57,455 bases of DNA from DTU089 sp002440045 (GCA_937885695.1 CALABP010000016.1:1-57455), one strand, 5' to 3'; numbered from the stretch's first letter, positions 8,391-15,224 are shown. The notes: a model not told the origin generated them from the sequence alone. A program made the numbers and translations.

Positions 8391-8588
8391 TTGAACTGGG
8401 ACTGGACTGCCGAAGTAGTCGGTCGCATGCACGCGGCTGCAATCACAGGAAAGCAACTTGCTAGTGAAGCGGGAATTACCAACACGTATCTCTCTGCCGT
8501 TCTTCACAATAAGAAGGGGAATGCTGGGACCCAACAGAACATTATCGCTGCACTTGAACGTATAGAAGACAGGCAAAGAAATAGTTAA
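8391..8588 (+). CDS. Cro-like XRE regulator (TTG start)
   Basis: A TTG at 8391 follows GGAGGTG at ideal spacing and gives 65 residues starting MNWDWTAEVVGRMH, the usual start of this small phage HTH family. An ATG at 8358 would give a longer form but has no ribosome binding site. The helix-turn-helix is GKQLASEAGITNTYLSAVLHNKK. It is transcribed from the promoter at 8193-8221, opposite to the repressors, with a leader of about 160 bp. Confidence 0.78.
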   Translation: MNWDWTAEVVGRMHAAAITGKQLASEAGITNTYLSAVLHNKKGNAGTQQNIIAALERIEDRQRNS

Positions 8589-8625
8589 AGAAACGGGATT
8601 TTCTACTAACACTGTTTCTAAAATA

Positions 8626-8856
8626 CTATTTGTTTATTTTGGGGTTATCGGTCCTACCGAGAAGATAGTCAATGGAACAGTCAAGATAATCGGCTATTTT
8701 TGCAATTGCCTCTACTCGTGGATAAAAGCCGCCTGATTGCATCGAAGAAAGGGTATTAATACTTAACTGACAATCAGAAAGCATTTTTCCAATTGTAATT
8801 TTTTTGCTTTTCGCCATAAATTTTATGGCATTCGCAACTTCTTGTGAGTTGTGCAT
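8626..8856 (-). CDS. XRE regulator, tandem copy 1
   Basis: The 76-residue product starts MHNSQEVANAIKFMAK at the ATG at 8856, which follows AGGTGATG. It is a minimal XRE domain with recognition region LSINTLSSMQSGGF and ends ADYLDCSIDYLLGRTDNPKINK. It is a near-copy of the next gene: the first 16 residues are identical and the last 25 nearly so, while the recognition helix differs. The three tandem genes have a period of about 260 bp and 28-30 bp gaps and probably form one transcript. Confidence 0.82.
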   Translation of the reverse strand: MHNSQEVANAIKFMAKSKKITIGKMLSDCQLSINTLSSMQSGGFYPRVEAIAKIADYLDCSIDYLLGRTDNPKINK

Positions 8857-8885
8857 ATCATCACCTGTTGTAATCAGCAAAAAGA

Positions 8886-9116
8886 TTATTTGTTTATTTC
8901 GGGGTTATCGGTTCTGCCAAGAAGATAGTCAACGGAACAGTCAAGATAATCGGCTATTTTTGCAAGATTTTCCGATTTTGGCATTGAACCGCCCGAAAGC
9001 ATCGAAGAAAGCGTATTTTTGCTTAAGCTACAGCCAGAAAGTAACTCCCCAATTGCAATTTTCTTGTTTTTCGCCATAAATTTTATGGCATTCGCAACTT
9101 CTTGTGAGTTATGCAT
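8886..9116 (-). CDS. XRE regulator, tandem copy 2
   Basis: This is the middle copy, 76 residues from the ATG at 9116 with the same AGGTGATG ribosome binding site as copy 1. Its recognition region reads LSKNTLSSMLSGGS instead of LSINTLSSMQSGGF. The flanking sequence, including the start region and the 3' end, is almost identical to copy 1 at the DNA level, which points to recent duplication or continuing gene conversion. Confidence 0.82.
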   Translation of the reverse strand: MHNSQEVANAIKFMAKNKKIAIGELLSGCSLSKNTLSSMLSGGSMPKSENLAKIADYLDCSVDYLLGRTDNPEINK

Positions 9117-9144
9117 ATCATCACCTGTTGTAATCAGCAAAAGA

Positions 9145-9369
9145 TTATTTGTTTACTTCGGGGTTATCGGTCCTACCGAGAAGATAGTCAACGGAACAGT
9201 CAAGATAATCGGCTATTTTTGCAAGATTATCAGCCTTAGGCATAGATGTCTTCATATTAGACATCGTATTAAAACCCATTCCGACATCTATTAGCAGTTT
9301 TTTGACCGAAACATTTTTCGTTTTTGCCATTTGCTTTATGCGTTCAGCTATGTCGGTAGAAATATACAA
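9145..9369 (-). CDS. XRE regulator, tandem copy 3 (diverged, TTG start)
   Basis: The 74-residue product probably starts at a TTG (9369) preceded by GAGGGA. It has the same last 30 residues (KIADYLDCSVDYLLGRTDNP) as copies 1 and 2, but its N-terminal half and recognition helix (GMGFNTMSNMKTS) have diverged. An in-frame ATG at 9399 would add ten residues but has no good ribosome binding site. Being first in the minus-strand transcript and next to two operator-like sites at 9403-9449, it is the most likely repressor of the divergent early promoter. Confidence 0.78.
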   Translation of the reverse strand: MYISTDIAERIKQMAKTKNVSVKKLLIDVGMGFNTMSNMKTSMPKADNLAKIADYLDCSVDYLLGRTDNPEVNK

Positions 9370-9402
9370 AACAATCCCTCGATTCTTGTGCAAATGCACA
9401 AA

Positions 9403-9418
9403 TCTCTAAATTTAGTTA
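9403..9418. promoter_or_regulatory. Operator-like site O1
   Basis: TCTCTAAATTTAGTTA matches the perfect palindrome O2 31 bp away at 12 of 16 positions, with the left half identical and the right half weaker. It lies between the divergent regulator gene at 9145-9369 and the early promoter, so it is a likely repressor binding site. Confidence 0.6.
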
Positions 9419-9426
9419 TCTTTAGC

Positions 9427-9455
9427 TTGACACTCTCTAAGTTTAGAGATATAAT
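9427..9455 (+). promoter_or_regulatory. Early promoter with operator O2 in its spacer
   Basis: TTGACA (9427-9432), a 17-bp spacer and TATAAT (9450-9455) match the consensus. The spacer contains TCTCTAAGTTTAGAGA (9434-9449), a perfect inverted repeat of 7 bp around GT. A repressor bound there would block RNA polymerase directly. The promoter should drive the plus-strand early operon starting at 9509. Confidence 0.82.
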
Positions 9456-9508
9456 TTAACCAAGTTAAGCGGTTGACTTAACTATAACACAAAAAGGAGT
9501 AAAAAACA

Positions 9509-9643
9509 ATGAGTAAGCAGAAGAAAAAGAAAGACAGCCGCGCAAAGACCAAAGTTTCTCCCACAGAAGCCATTCTTTGCGCGACCGCCGTAATTCAGCT
9601 TTTGGCGGCTCTGTCAGAGTTGCTCGAAAAGCTGTTGAGGTAA
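9509..9643 (+). CDS. Small basic early protein, 44 residues
   Basis: The ATG follows AAAAAGGAG at good spacing. The product begins with a lysine-rich stretch (MSKQKKKKDSRAKTK) and ends in an amphipathic leucine-rich helix (AVIQLLAALSELLEKLLR). No family is recognised. A UUCG-loop hairpin (9641-9658) overlaps the stop codon but lacks a T-run, so it may be an mRNA stabiliser or processing site rather than a terminator. It is the first gene of the early operon, about 50 bp from the operator-controlled promoter. Confidence 0.6.
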   Translation: MSKQKKKKDSRAKTKVSPTEAILCATAVIQLLAALSELLEKLLR

Positions 9644-9721
9644 GGGCTTCGGCCCTTATCTCAAGAATAATACAGGGCTTGCTTGTTGTCAATATAAAAA
9701 TTGAAAAAAGGAGCTGACACA

Positions 9722-9823
9722 ATGAGTATTTCAGACGCTATTTTGATTATTGCAAATATAACAATAATAATTGCCGATATCGCCGTTATAGCGGTTATAT
9801 TGAAAAGGAGAATAGGAAAATGA
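9722..9823 (+). CDS. Single-pass membrane microprotein, 33 residues
   Basis: The ATG follows AAAGGAGC. After MSISD the product is almost entirely hydrophobic isoleucine, alanine and valine and ends in KRRIGK, a typical small transmembrane protein with its basic tail in the cytoplasm. The stop overlaps the start of the next gene (ATGA at 9820-9823), so the two are translationally coupled. The function is unknown. Confidence 0.6.
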   Translation: MSISDAILIIANITIIIADIAVIAVILKRRIGK

Positions 9824-10005
9824 ATACAAAAAAAGTTTTGCAATTGCTTTCAGAGCGTGACATAACGCAGAGAGACCTTGCAAAAAAAGTAGGCGTTTCG
9901 GAAGCCTTTATGAGCTATATCTTAAAAGGGTATAAAACGCCTTCAATAATGGTTCTTAAACGAATGGCAGAATGCCTTTGCGTGACGGTTGATGAGCTGA
10001 TATAA
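9820..10005 (+). CDS. XRE family regulator, 61 residues
   Basis: This is a minimal helix-turn-helix protein: ITQRDLAKKVGVSEAFMSYILKGYKTPS is a typical XRE domain and the C terminus CLCVTVDELI is the common end of such proteins. It is coupled to the 33-residue membrane protein by a 4-bp overlap and is the seventh XRE-type protein in this region. Its place at the start of the early operon would suit a Cro-like or early-to-late switch role. Confidence 0.85.
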   Translation: MNTKKVLQLLSERDITQRDLAKKVGVSEAFMSYILKGYKTPSIMVLKRMAECLCVTVDELI

Positions 10006-10058
10006 GCTTTGTGCAACCGATTAGAGATTAATTAACTTATTTAAAGGAACAGTCAAAA

Positions 10059-10406
10059 ATGTATTACAAAGACCACAGCATATATCTCGGAACAAGTGAC
10101 ATGGCTTCGCTTATGATTCGAACTTTCGATAAAGAAAAAGAAGTTGCCGCAATTTTAAACTTCGGTTCTGACGGCGATTACAGAGCGTATATCGTCGATA
10201 TGAATACGCCGATTCCCGATTATTACGAAAAAGTCTACACAGGGAGCGGCTGGATGAAAATATACGACGACTACAAATATAGGGTAGGAATCGCAACGAA
10301 ATACGACGATGCAAACGAAGATGAAATCAATATATATCGTGCGGGTAACTTCGGCTGCATCATTCAAGTTTCAAACATCGACTGCGTTCACTACATCGAA
10401 GAATGA
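10059..10406 (+). CDS. Hypothetical prophage protein, 115 residues
   Basis: The ATG follows AAAGGAACAG. The product is soluble, rich in Tyr and Asp, and has no domain I recognise. Features are LNFGSDGDYRAYIVDM, VYTGSGWMKIYDDYKY and a hydrophobic C-terminal strand (FGCIIQVSNIDCVHYI), suggesting a compact mostly-beta fold. It stands in the early operon between the small regulator and other small proteins. Confidence 0.65.
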   Translation: MYYKDHSIYLGTSDMASLMIRTFDKEKEVAAILNFGSDGDYRAYIVDMNTPIPDYYEKVYTGSGWMKIYDDYKYRVGIATKYDDANEDEINIYRAGNFGCIIQVSNIDCVHYIEE

Positions 10407-10449
10407 TGTACAACCGTTTCAGCGTAAGATGAAGCAAGGAGGAATGTAT

Positions 10450-10635
10450 ATGGCACAACAAATCATCGGAAGAAGCTTTGTGGAATTTCCCGACGGTACG
10501 GTGAAGCCCTTTGGTGACCTGAGCGAAAGCGAGGTCGCGCAGCTTAGAAAAAACATAGGCGAGCGAGTTTCAAGGACGATGACTTCATATTACAGCCGTC
10601 ATCCCGAAGAGCTTGAAAAAGCGGCAAGGGAGTGA
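10450..10635 (+). CDS. Hypothetical prophage protein, 61 residues
   Basis: The start chosen is the ATG at 10450, seven bases after AGGAGG; the ATG at 10444 is too close to it. The product (MAQQIIGRSFVEFPDG, then LSESEVAQLRKNIGERVSR) is a small soluble protein with a predicted helical C-terminal half. The family is unknown. It is followed after 6 bp by the next gene. Confidence 0.62.
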   Translation: MAQQIIGRSFVEFPDGTVKPFGDLSESEVAQLRKNIGERVSRTMTSYYSRHPEELEKAARE

Positions 10636-10641
10636 AATAAA

Positions 10642-11094
10642 ATGTCAACTGAAAATATATTACGCTCGGTGATAGATTTTCTTCTTGTTCTCGCCGTCGC
10701 GTATGGATTTTTAAACGAAAAAGCGGTAATTCGCTTTGAAAGAAAAATAATAAAGCGGCTTCGTGCCGCGATTTTCGGAGGAAGAAATATGAAATGTATG
10801 GTAAAAATGCCGGGTAGAGATGTGCAAATAAGATGCGGGGTGCACAACGACAGGAAGTCGATTTTAAGGGAAATCGACTGTGAAAATGCAGGCGCTTTAA
10901 CGCTCGACAAAGACGTACTTATGATTTACGATGCCGACGGCTTTGCGAAACAACTGCCGAGCACAATGACTGATGAATGGTGCGAAGTCGTGTATTTCGG
11001 CGATGTCATATTCATCGACAAGAACCTTAAGAGTTTGAATGCAAAGCAGGAAAAGTACATTGAAAATTATGTCAAGGCGCACAGCTTCGATTAA
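10642..11094 (+). CDS. DUF3846-like phage protein with N-terminal membrane segment
   Basis: The 150-residue product begins with a hydrophobic helix (SVIDFLLVLAVAYGFL) followed by a basic stretch. From residue 50 it resembles small phage proteins of the DUF3846 type (MKCMVKMPGRDVQIRCG to YFGDVIFIDKNLKSL), an assignment from memory and tentative. An internal in-frame ATG at 10789 is preceded by GGAGGAAG, a better ribosome binding site than that of the first ATG. A soluble 101-residue form may therefore be made as well as, or instead of, the membrane form. Confidence 0.62.
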   Translation: MSTENILRSVIDFLLVLAVAYGFLNEKAVIRFERKIIKRLRAAIFGGRNMKCMVKMPGRDVQIRCGVHNDRKSILREIDCENAGALTLDKDVLMIYDADGFAKQLPSTMTDEWCEVVYFGDVIFIDKNLKSLNAKQEKYIENYVKAHSFD

Positions 11095-11298
11095 AAAAAC
11101 GGCAAAGCGGAAAGACGCTTGACGGCGCGGACAGACGGCGAGATATGGGAACGGAAGGTTCGGCTTTTTTTAAGTTACCTCATAAATAAAAAAAACAATT
11201 TAATATTTGACCGCTTATCAAAACAAAATAATCCCCAAACTCATATATCCTCTAAGAATACTTAATAGCACACACATTTGAATGAGGGCAAAAAAGTC

Positions 11299-11322
11299 GG
11301 CGGTTCAATTCCGCCCGTTCCC
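11299..11322 (+). other. tRNA T-arm-like stem-loop A
   Basis: GGCGG pairs with CCGCC around a seven-base TTCAATT loop, which fits the tRNA T-loop consensus TTCRANY. CGTTCCC (11316-11322) follows directly, like the 3' strand of an acceptor stem. A complementary GGGAACG exists only at 11147, 176 nt away, so no normal tRNA is formed. Confidence 0.4.
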
Positions 11323-11329
11323 CAAAATA

Positions 11330-11380
11330 TGCAGGTCCGCGGTCGGCGATTTTTCGGACGGTTCAGCTCCGTCACTTGCA
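11330..11380 (+). other. tRNA minihelix-like element B
   Basis: TGCAGGT (11330-11336) pairs with ACTTGCA (11374-11380) as a 7-bp acceptor-like stem with one G-U pair. Directly before the second strand is GACGG-TTCAGCT-CCGTC, a 5-bp stem with a 7-base T-like loop. Only 20 nt lie where D and anticodon arms would be, so it is not a canonical tRNA. Confidence 0.4.
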
Positions 11381-11396
11381 AAAATCAATCACACAC

Positions 11397-11420
11397 GCCC
11401 CGAGGCTGCAACCTCGGGGC
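11397..11420 (+). other. Stable hairpin in leader of the 47-residue gene
   Basis: GCCCCGAGG pairs perfectly with CCTCGGGGC around CTGCAA. It lies 18 bp before the next start codon and lacks a T-run, so it is probably an mRNA leader structure rather than a terminator. Confidence 0.5.
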
Positions 11421-11438
11421 AGAAAGAAGAGGAAGCTT

Positions 11439-11582
11439 ATGAATTTAAAAACAATCATTCGCGAGCTTCGCCCACGGTTTAAGCTGTGGACGAAAAAGGA
11501 AAAACGCTGTAAAAAGTGTTGTTTGTGGTGCCGATACTTTTCGTACTGCGGCCCGAGTGTGGAGGGCGACGAAGATGTATAG
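11439..11582 (+). CDS. Cysteine-rich small protein, 47 residues
   Basis: The ATG follows AGAAGAGGAAG. The product is basic and carries KCCLWCRYFSYC, a cluster of four cysteines that could bind zinc, followed by an acidic tail. The stop overlaps the start region of the next gene by 8 bp. The family is unknown; similar small Cys-rich proteins occur in this operon at 15221 and 15381. Confidence 0.6.
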   Translation: MNLKTIIRELRPRFKLWTKKEKRCKKCCLWCRYFSYCGPSVEGDEDV

Positions 11583-11931
11583 AGAAAAGGCGCTCGAAAA
11601 AATAAATGCAGGGAAAAAAGAGAATTTTTCAGACCGCAAAGCGGCGGTTATAAACCGCCCCACGGCAGACGCCTTGTGCGAGTTTTGCAAGCAAAGCGAA
11701 GAGTTTGCGCAAGCCGTGTGCGAAGGCGCGGGCTATTCCGAATGTATAAAAAAGATATCTTCGGGCATTGGACAAGCCGTGAGCGATATTGAAGTTTTCG
11801 GCAAAGCGGTCGAGTTTTATTTTCCCGGAGCAAAAATAGATTACAAAATGCGAATAAAGATGAGCGAGTATGAAGCCGTTGAAACGACAAGCGACAAAAT
11901 AATCGACTTGGACCTCGCCTCGCTTTTATAA
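11575..11931 (+). CDS. PcfK-like protein (AcrIIA9-related family)
   Basis: The 118-residue product starts at the ATG at 11575 after GGAGGGCGA. The middle (CKQSEEFAQAVCEGAGYSE and VSDIEVFGKAVEFYFPGAKI) fits the PcfK family, small proteins paired with PcfJ in conjugative plasmids and mobile elements. One branch of that family, AcrIIA9, inhibits Cas9. The C terminus is short and hydrophobic. It lies 35 bp before the PcfJ gene, which supports the call. Whether it inhibits any CRISPR enzyme cannot be told from sequence. Confidence 0.72.
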   Translation: MYREKALEKINAGKKENFSDRKAAVINRPTADALCEFCKQSEEFAQAVCEGAGYSECIKKISSGIGQAVSDIEVFGKAVEFYFPGAKIDYKMRIKMSEYEAVETTSDKIIDLDLASLL

Positions 11932-11966
11932 CCCTGTTTTGCAGTCGAATGCAAAGAAAGAAGTGA

Positions 11967-13616
11967 ATGGATTTGAAATTTGAAAAAGAGCCCTCGGGCG
12001 AAGAGCTTGAAGCGCTTGCTTCGCCGCTTACGCCGGGGGAAGAAGAAACGATAAATAAGCTGTTCACGCCGTATGTTTTTTATCGTACACTAAAAAACAA
12101 CGGCAAGGAATGCTATTGCTCGTCGTGCCGCAGTCATTTTTTTCAAAAAAACGAGCGCACGATGAAAGACGAAGACTATGCGTTTTTGAGTGCAAAGCAC
12201 GGCGAAACGGTGCGATGCCCCGAGTGCGGGCGAACGGCAGAGCTTAAAAATATCGGGACAATCAAAAAAGGGAAAAACCTTGAAGAAGAACGACGCGCCG
12301 TGATGATTCAGGTTATCGACCACGATACAGTGCTTTTGAAATGCTACTATGCTTGGAAAAATTATGAAGCGTTTTACCCCGAAGACGAAAATGTGCGCTT
12401 TCTGAAAAAACCCGGAATACATATGAGTAAAGTTTATCTCTTAAGCCCGGGCGATGTCAAAATAGCAAAGCACAACTATTATTTTACCTCACATTTTTCA
12501 CGAGTCGAGAGAATAGGCGAGCCTTTTACATCGTATTTTTCGCCCGCTTCGGACTACAAGGTTTTTGGAGTGGGATACCTTATCGGCACCTTTTTAAAGT
12601 ATCTGCCGATTAAAGAATACGACAAACGATATCGCACAAAATATGTCACCTTGATGTGTATGTATTGTTTGTACCCGTCTCTCGAAATACTTTTAAAAAC
12701 AGGCGATTTTGCCCCGGTGGAAGAACTTGTTTTTCGGGGTCGCCCGCACAAACGCGAGCTTGATTGGAAGAAGAACACCCCGTGGGAGATTTTTAAGCTG
12801 CCGAAAGCGGAGTATAAAATTCTGCACGAATATACGCGCGAAAGCGTGACAAATAACCCGTTTGATGCCTTGAAAATTTACAACTCGTTGAAAAAGCATA
12901 ATGTCAAAGGCGGGATGAAGACTGCCGTGCATCTTTCATCTCTTATATCAAGCCCCGAAAAATGGGCCGTTGTTATAGAATACGCCGCCGAAGGGCGCTT
13001 CACCCTCAAACGATTTGAAAATTACATAAACAAAAACAAAGGAAAAGGCACGTTTTACAACACGATATCGCTGTGGCTTGATTACGAAGACTGGGCGCGC
13101 GAGCTTGAATATGACTTGGACGACCCCGTTGTTTTGCTGCCGAAAAATTTGAAAAAAGCGCACGACGAGGCTTTTGAAAATCATAAGGCGCACAAAGAAG
13201 AGATTGAAGCAAAAAGAGCGAAGAAGCTTGAAGCGGCCGCGGAAAAACACATTAAAAAATGCAAGAAAAAATACGAGTATTCCGACGGCGAATTTTCAAT
13301 ATATGTTCCTTCGACCTCGAGCGAAATAATCGCCGAGGGGCGAGAACAGCATCACTGTGTGGGCGGATATGCGGCGAGGCATCTTCAAGGCAAGCTGTGC
13401 ATTTGCTTTTTGAGAAAAGCGGCAAAGCCCGAAAAGAGCTTTTACACAATAGAAATGAAAAAAGAAAAATGCATGCAAATTCACGGATTCAAAAATTGCG
13501 GAATAGAAGAATCGCCGAAAGCACAGTTGTTTTTTGAAAAATGGCTTAAATGGGTTGCCGCGGGAAGCCCGGCAATTAAAGACGCAGGAAGCGGCGCGGG
13601 AGCACCCGCGGCATAA
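11967..13616 (+). CDS. PcfJ-like protein
   Basis: The 549-residue protein carries an N-terminal zinc-ribbon pair (CYCSSCRSHFF and VRCPECGRTAEL, residues about 48-95) and a C-terminal PcfJ signature: EGREQHHCVGGYAARHLQGK, then ICFLRK and SFYTIEMKKEKCMQIHGFKN. A Lys-rich helical segment lies before it. PcfJ proteins were named from conjugative plasmid pCF10 and are common in mobile elements; the biochemical role is not established. The gene is paired with the PcfK-like gene. The start ATG follows AAGAAAGAAGTG. Confidence 0.85.
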   Translation: MDLKFEKEPSGEELEALASPLTPGEEETINKLFTPYVFYRTLKNNGKECYCSSCRSHFFQKNERTMKDEDYAFLSAKHGETVRCPECGRTAELKNIGTIKKGKNLEEERRAVMIQVIDHDTVLLKCYYAWKNYEAFYPEDENVRFLKKPGIHMSKVYLLSPGDVKIAKHNYYFTSHFSRVERIGEPFTSYFSPASDYKVFGVGYLIGTFLKYLPIKEYDKRYRTKYVTLMCMYCLYPSLEILLKTGDFAPVEELVFRGRPHKRELDWKKNTPWEIFKLPKAEYKILHEYTRESVTNNPFDALKIYNSLKKHNVKGGMKTAVHLSSLISSPEKWAVVIEYAAEGRFTLKRFENYINKNKGKGTFYNTISLWLDYEDWARELEYDLDDPVVLLPKNLKKAHDEAFENHKAHKEEIEAKRAKKLEAAAEKHIKKCKKKYEYSDGEFSIYVPSTSSEIIAEGREQHHCVGGYAARHLQGKLCICFLRKAAKPEKSFYTIEMKKEKCMQIHGFKNCGIEESPKAQLFFEKWLKWVAAGSPAIKDAGSGAGAPAA

Positions 13617-13632
13617 GGAGGATTGATTTAAA

Positions 13633-14631
13633 GTGGAAATAACAACAGCAAACGAAAGCGAGAGATACGGACAGGCCCTCTTACTTCATCAGAAAATAAT
13701 GGCAAGCGGAAACATCGTGCAGCAGGCGCTTGTGGATATTTGCCGCGATTTGAAAACGATGCGCGACGAAAAACTCTATAAAGACCTCGGATTTGAAAGC
13801 TTCGATTCATATTGCGAAGAAAAGGTCGGGCTTAAAGCGCGGCAGGCGTACACATACATATCGACGTATGAGCGGCTCGGAGCCGGCACTATAAAAGAGA
13901 ACGCGGAGCTCGGAATAACAAAGCTTTCGCTTCTCTCTTCAATGAATCCCGTCGACCGAGCAGAAGCGCTTGACAGCGGCGAAATCGCCGGAATGAGCGT
14001 CCGCGAAGTTGAAGAGCTTGTTTCGAAAAGCTCTATGCAGGCAGAGCAGCTTTCGCTTTTGGAAAACGAAAAGAAAACGCTTGGCGCGAAAATAGAAAGC
14101 CTTGAAGGCGAGCTTCAGGCGGCGCTCAAAGAAAGCCGCGAGCTTCAAAACCGCCCTGTAGAGGTCGCCGTTGAAGAACCGTCCGAAGAATATCTTGAAG
14201 AGCTTAAGGAAAAAACGCGTACAGAGCTTGAAGCCGATTACAGCCTTCGCCTCAAGGCGAAAGAAGACGCCATTGCCGAAACAATAAAAAAACACGAGAA
14301 TGAAATTAAAACGCTTGAGAAGAAGCAAAAAGCCGCGCTTGAAGAAGCGGAACGTTCAAAAGCGGCGGCCGTGAAAAAGGCGGCGGCAGAGGCGAATAAA
14401 AAGCTCAAAGCGGAGCTTGAGAGCTTTAAACTTCAAAACGCCGAGCTTGAGCGCAAGCTCAAGACTGCCGACGGCGCAAGTCAGACTGTGCTTATTTATT
14501 TCAATGCCTTGCAGGAGGCTTACAACAATATCGTCGCATCGCTTGAAAAACTCGGCGACGACGAAAAAGAAAAATTTAAAGCGGCTTTGAAAAAAGCGTT
14601 TAATGTTTATCTTGAAAGGCTTGAAGAATAA
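13633..14631 (+). CDS. Coiled-coil phage protein with ParB/KorB-like N-terminal part
   Basis: The GTG at 13633 follows AAGGAGG. Residues 1-120 resemble phage and plasmid proteins with a helical DNA-binding segment (LYKDLGFESFDSYCEEKVGLKARQAYTYIS and SLLSSMNPVDRAEALDSGEIAGMSVREVEEL). Residues about 130-285 are a long coiled coil rich in Ala, Glu and Lys. The C terminus is helical. A role in replication or segregation of the phage genome is plausible, given the HUH replication gene 1.9 kb downstream, but no catalytic motif is present. Confidence 0.65.
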   Translation: MEITTANESERYGQALLLHQKIMASGNIVQQALVDICRDLKTMRDEKLYKDLGFESFDSYCEEKVGLKARQAYTYISTYERLGAGTIKENAELGITKLSLLSSMNPVDRAEALDSGEIAGMSVREVEELVSKSSMQAEQLSLLENEKKTLGAKIESLEGELQAALKESRELQNRPVEVAVEEPSEEYLEELKEKTRTELEADYSLRLKAKEDAIAETIKKHENEIKTLEKKQKAALEEAERSKAAAVKKAAAEANKKLKAELESFKLQNAELERKLKTADGASQTVLIYFNALQEAYNNIVASLEKLGDDEKEKFKAALKKAFNVYLERLEE

Positions 14632-14675
14632 GGCAAAACAATGAAGCGCGAAAAATAATAAAGGAGCATTTTAAA

Positions 14676-15224
14676 ATGACACACGAATTAAAAATATTAC
14701 CCGAGTTTTTTGAAAAAATCGTAAATTCAGAGAAAAACTTCGAGGTCAGAAAGAATGACAGAAATTTTAAAGTCGGCGATTACATTCTGCTCAATGAATG
14801 TCTCGGCGAAAAACTGAGCGGCGACAGCTGCCTGTGCAAAATCACATATATACTTTCGGCGCTGAACGGCTACGCCCACATCGAAGCGGGATATGTAATT
14901 TTAGGCATCAAGCTCATTGATATAAACAGAAAACGCGACGACAAAGGCGCGCCGCGTCCGCGAAAAGAGCGCATCACAACAACGCTTCTAAAGTGCGAAG
15001 CCGAAAACTGCCGAAAAGCGGCAGAAATAGCACATAGGGCAATAACTACTACGGCGGACTGCACGATATGCGAGCTTTTTAAGCCTGTGACAATCGGCAC
15101 GGCGCAAAGCCGTGAGTGCGACTGCGGCTTTCGCGGCCTTAAAATGATATATGGCGCGTGCCCGCATTTCAAGTGGAAAGGTGAGAGTGAATACAGAAAG
15201 CTTACGGAGGACAGTGTGATATGA
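14676..15224 (+). CDS. DUF3850 (ASCH-like) domain protein with Cys-rich C-terminal part
   Basis: Residues 1-80 fit DUF3850, an ASCH/PUA-like putative RNA-binding domain: HELKILPEFFEKIVNSEKNFEVRKNDRNFKVGDYILLNE is typical. The second half (KCEAENCRKAAEI, TICELFKPVTI, ECDCGFRGL, GACPHFKW) contains several Cys pairs and may bind a metal. The ATG follows AAAGGAGC. The stop overlaps the start of the next gene (ATGA at 15221-15224). ASCH-like proteins may bind RNA or modified nucleotides, but the role of this one is unknown. Confidence 0.75.
   Translation: MTHELKILPEFFEKIVNSEKNFEVRKNDRNFKVGDYILLNECLGEKLSGDSCLCKITYILSALNGYAHIEAGYVILGIKLIDINRKRDDKGAPRPRKERITTTLLKCEAENCRKAAEIAHRAITTTADCTICELFKPVTIGTAQSRECDCGFRGLKMIYGACPHFKWKGESEYRKLTEDSVI

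Larger units (their letters stand above)
8626..9369. repeat. Tandem triplication of a roughly 260-bp regulator unit
   Basis: Three successive units start at 8626, 8886 and 9145. The strings TCGGGGTTATCGGT and AGTCAAGATAATCGGCTATT recur in each with few changes, and the copy 1 and copy 2 start regions are also nearly identical. The divergence lies mostly in the recognition-helix segment. Confidence 0.88.
11095..11438 (+). other. 344-bp gap with no protein gene; structured RNA-like segments
   Basis: The left part (11142-11170) has a weak hairpin followed by seven T, which may end the first early transcript. An AT-rich stretch with no clear promoter follows. From 11296 the sequence turns GC-rich and contains two tRNA T-arm-like stem-loops and a 9-bp hairpin just before the next gene. 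Confidence 0.5.

Noticed and set aside
8626..9369. Assembly artefact as cause of the triplicate regulator genes
   Set aside because: The three copies differ at many positions, including coding changes, and copy 3 has another start, so they are not collapsed or duplicated reads. Long reads could still test copy number.
11147..11322. A tRNA spanning GGGAACG (11147-11153) and CGTTCCC (11316-11322)
   Set aside because: The acceptor-like strands match, but they are 176 nt apart and no D or anticodon arm can be drawn; the interval is too short for a group I intron.
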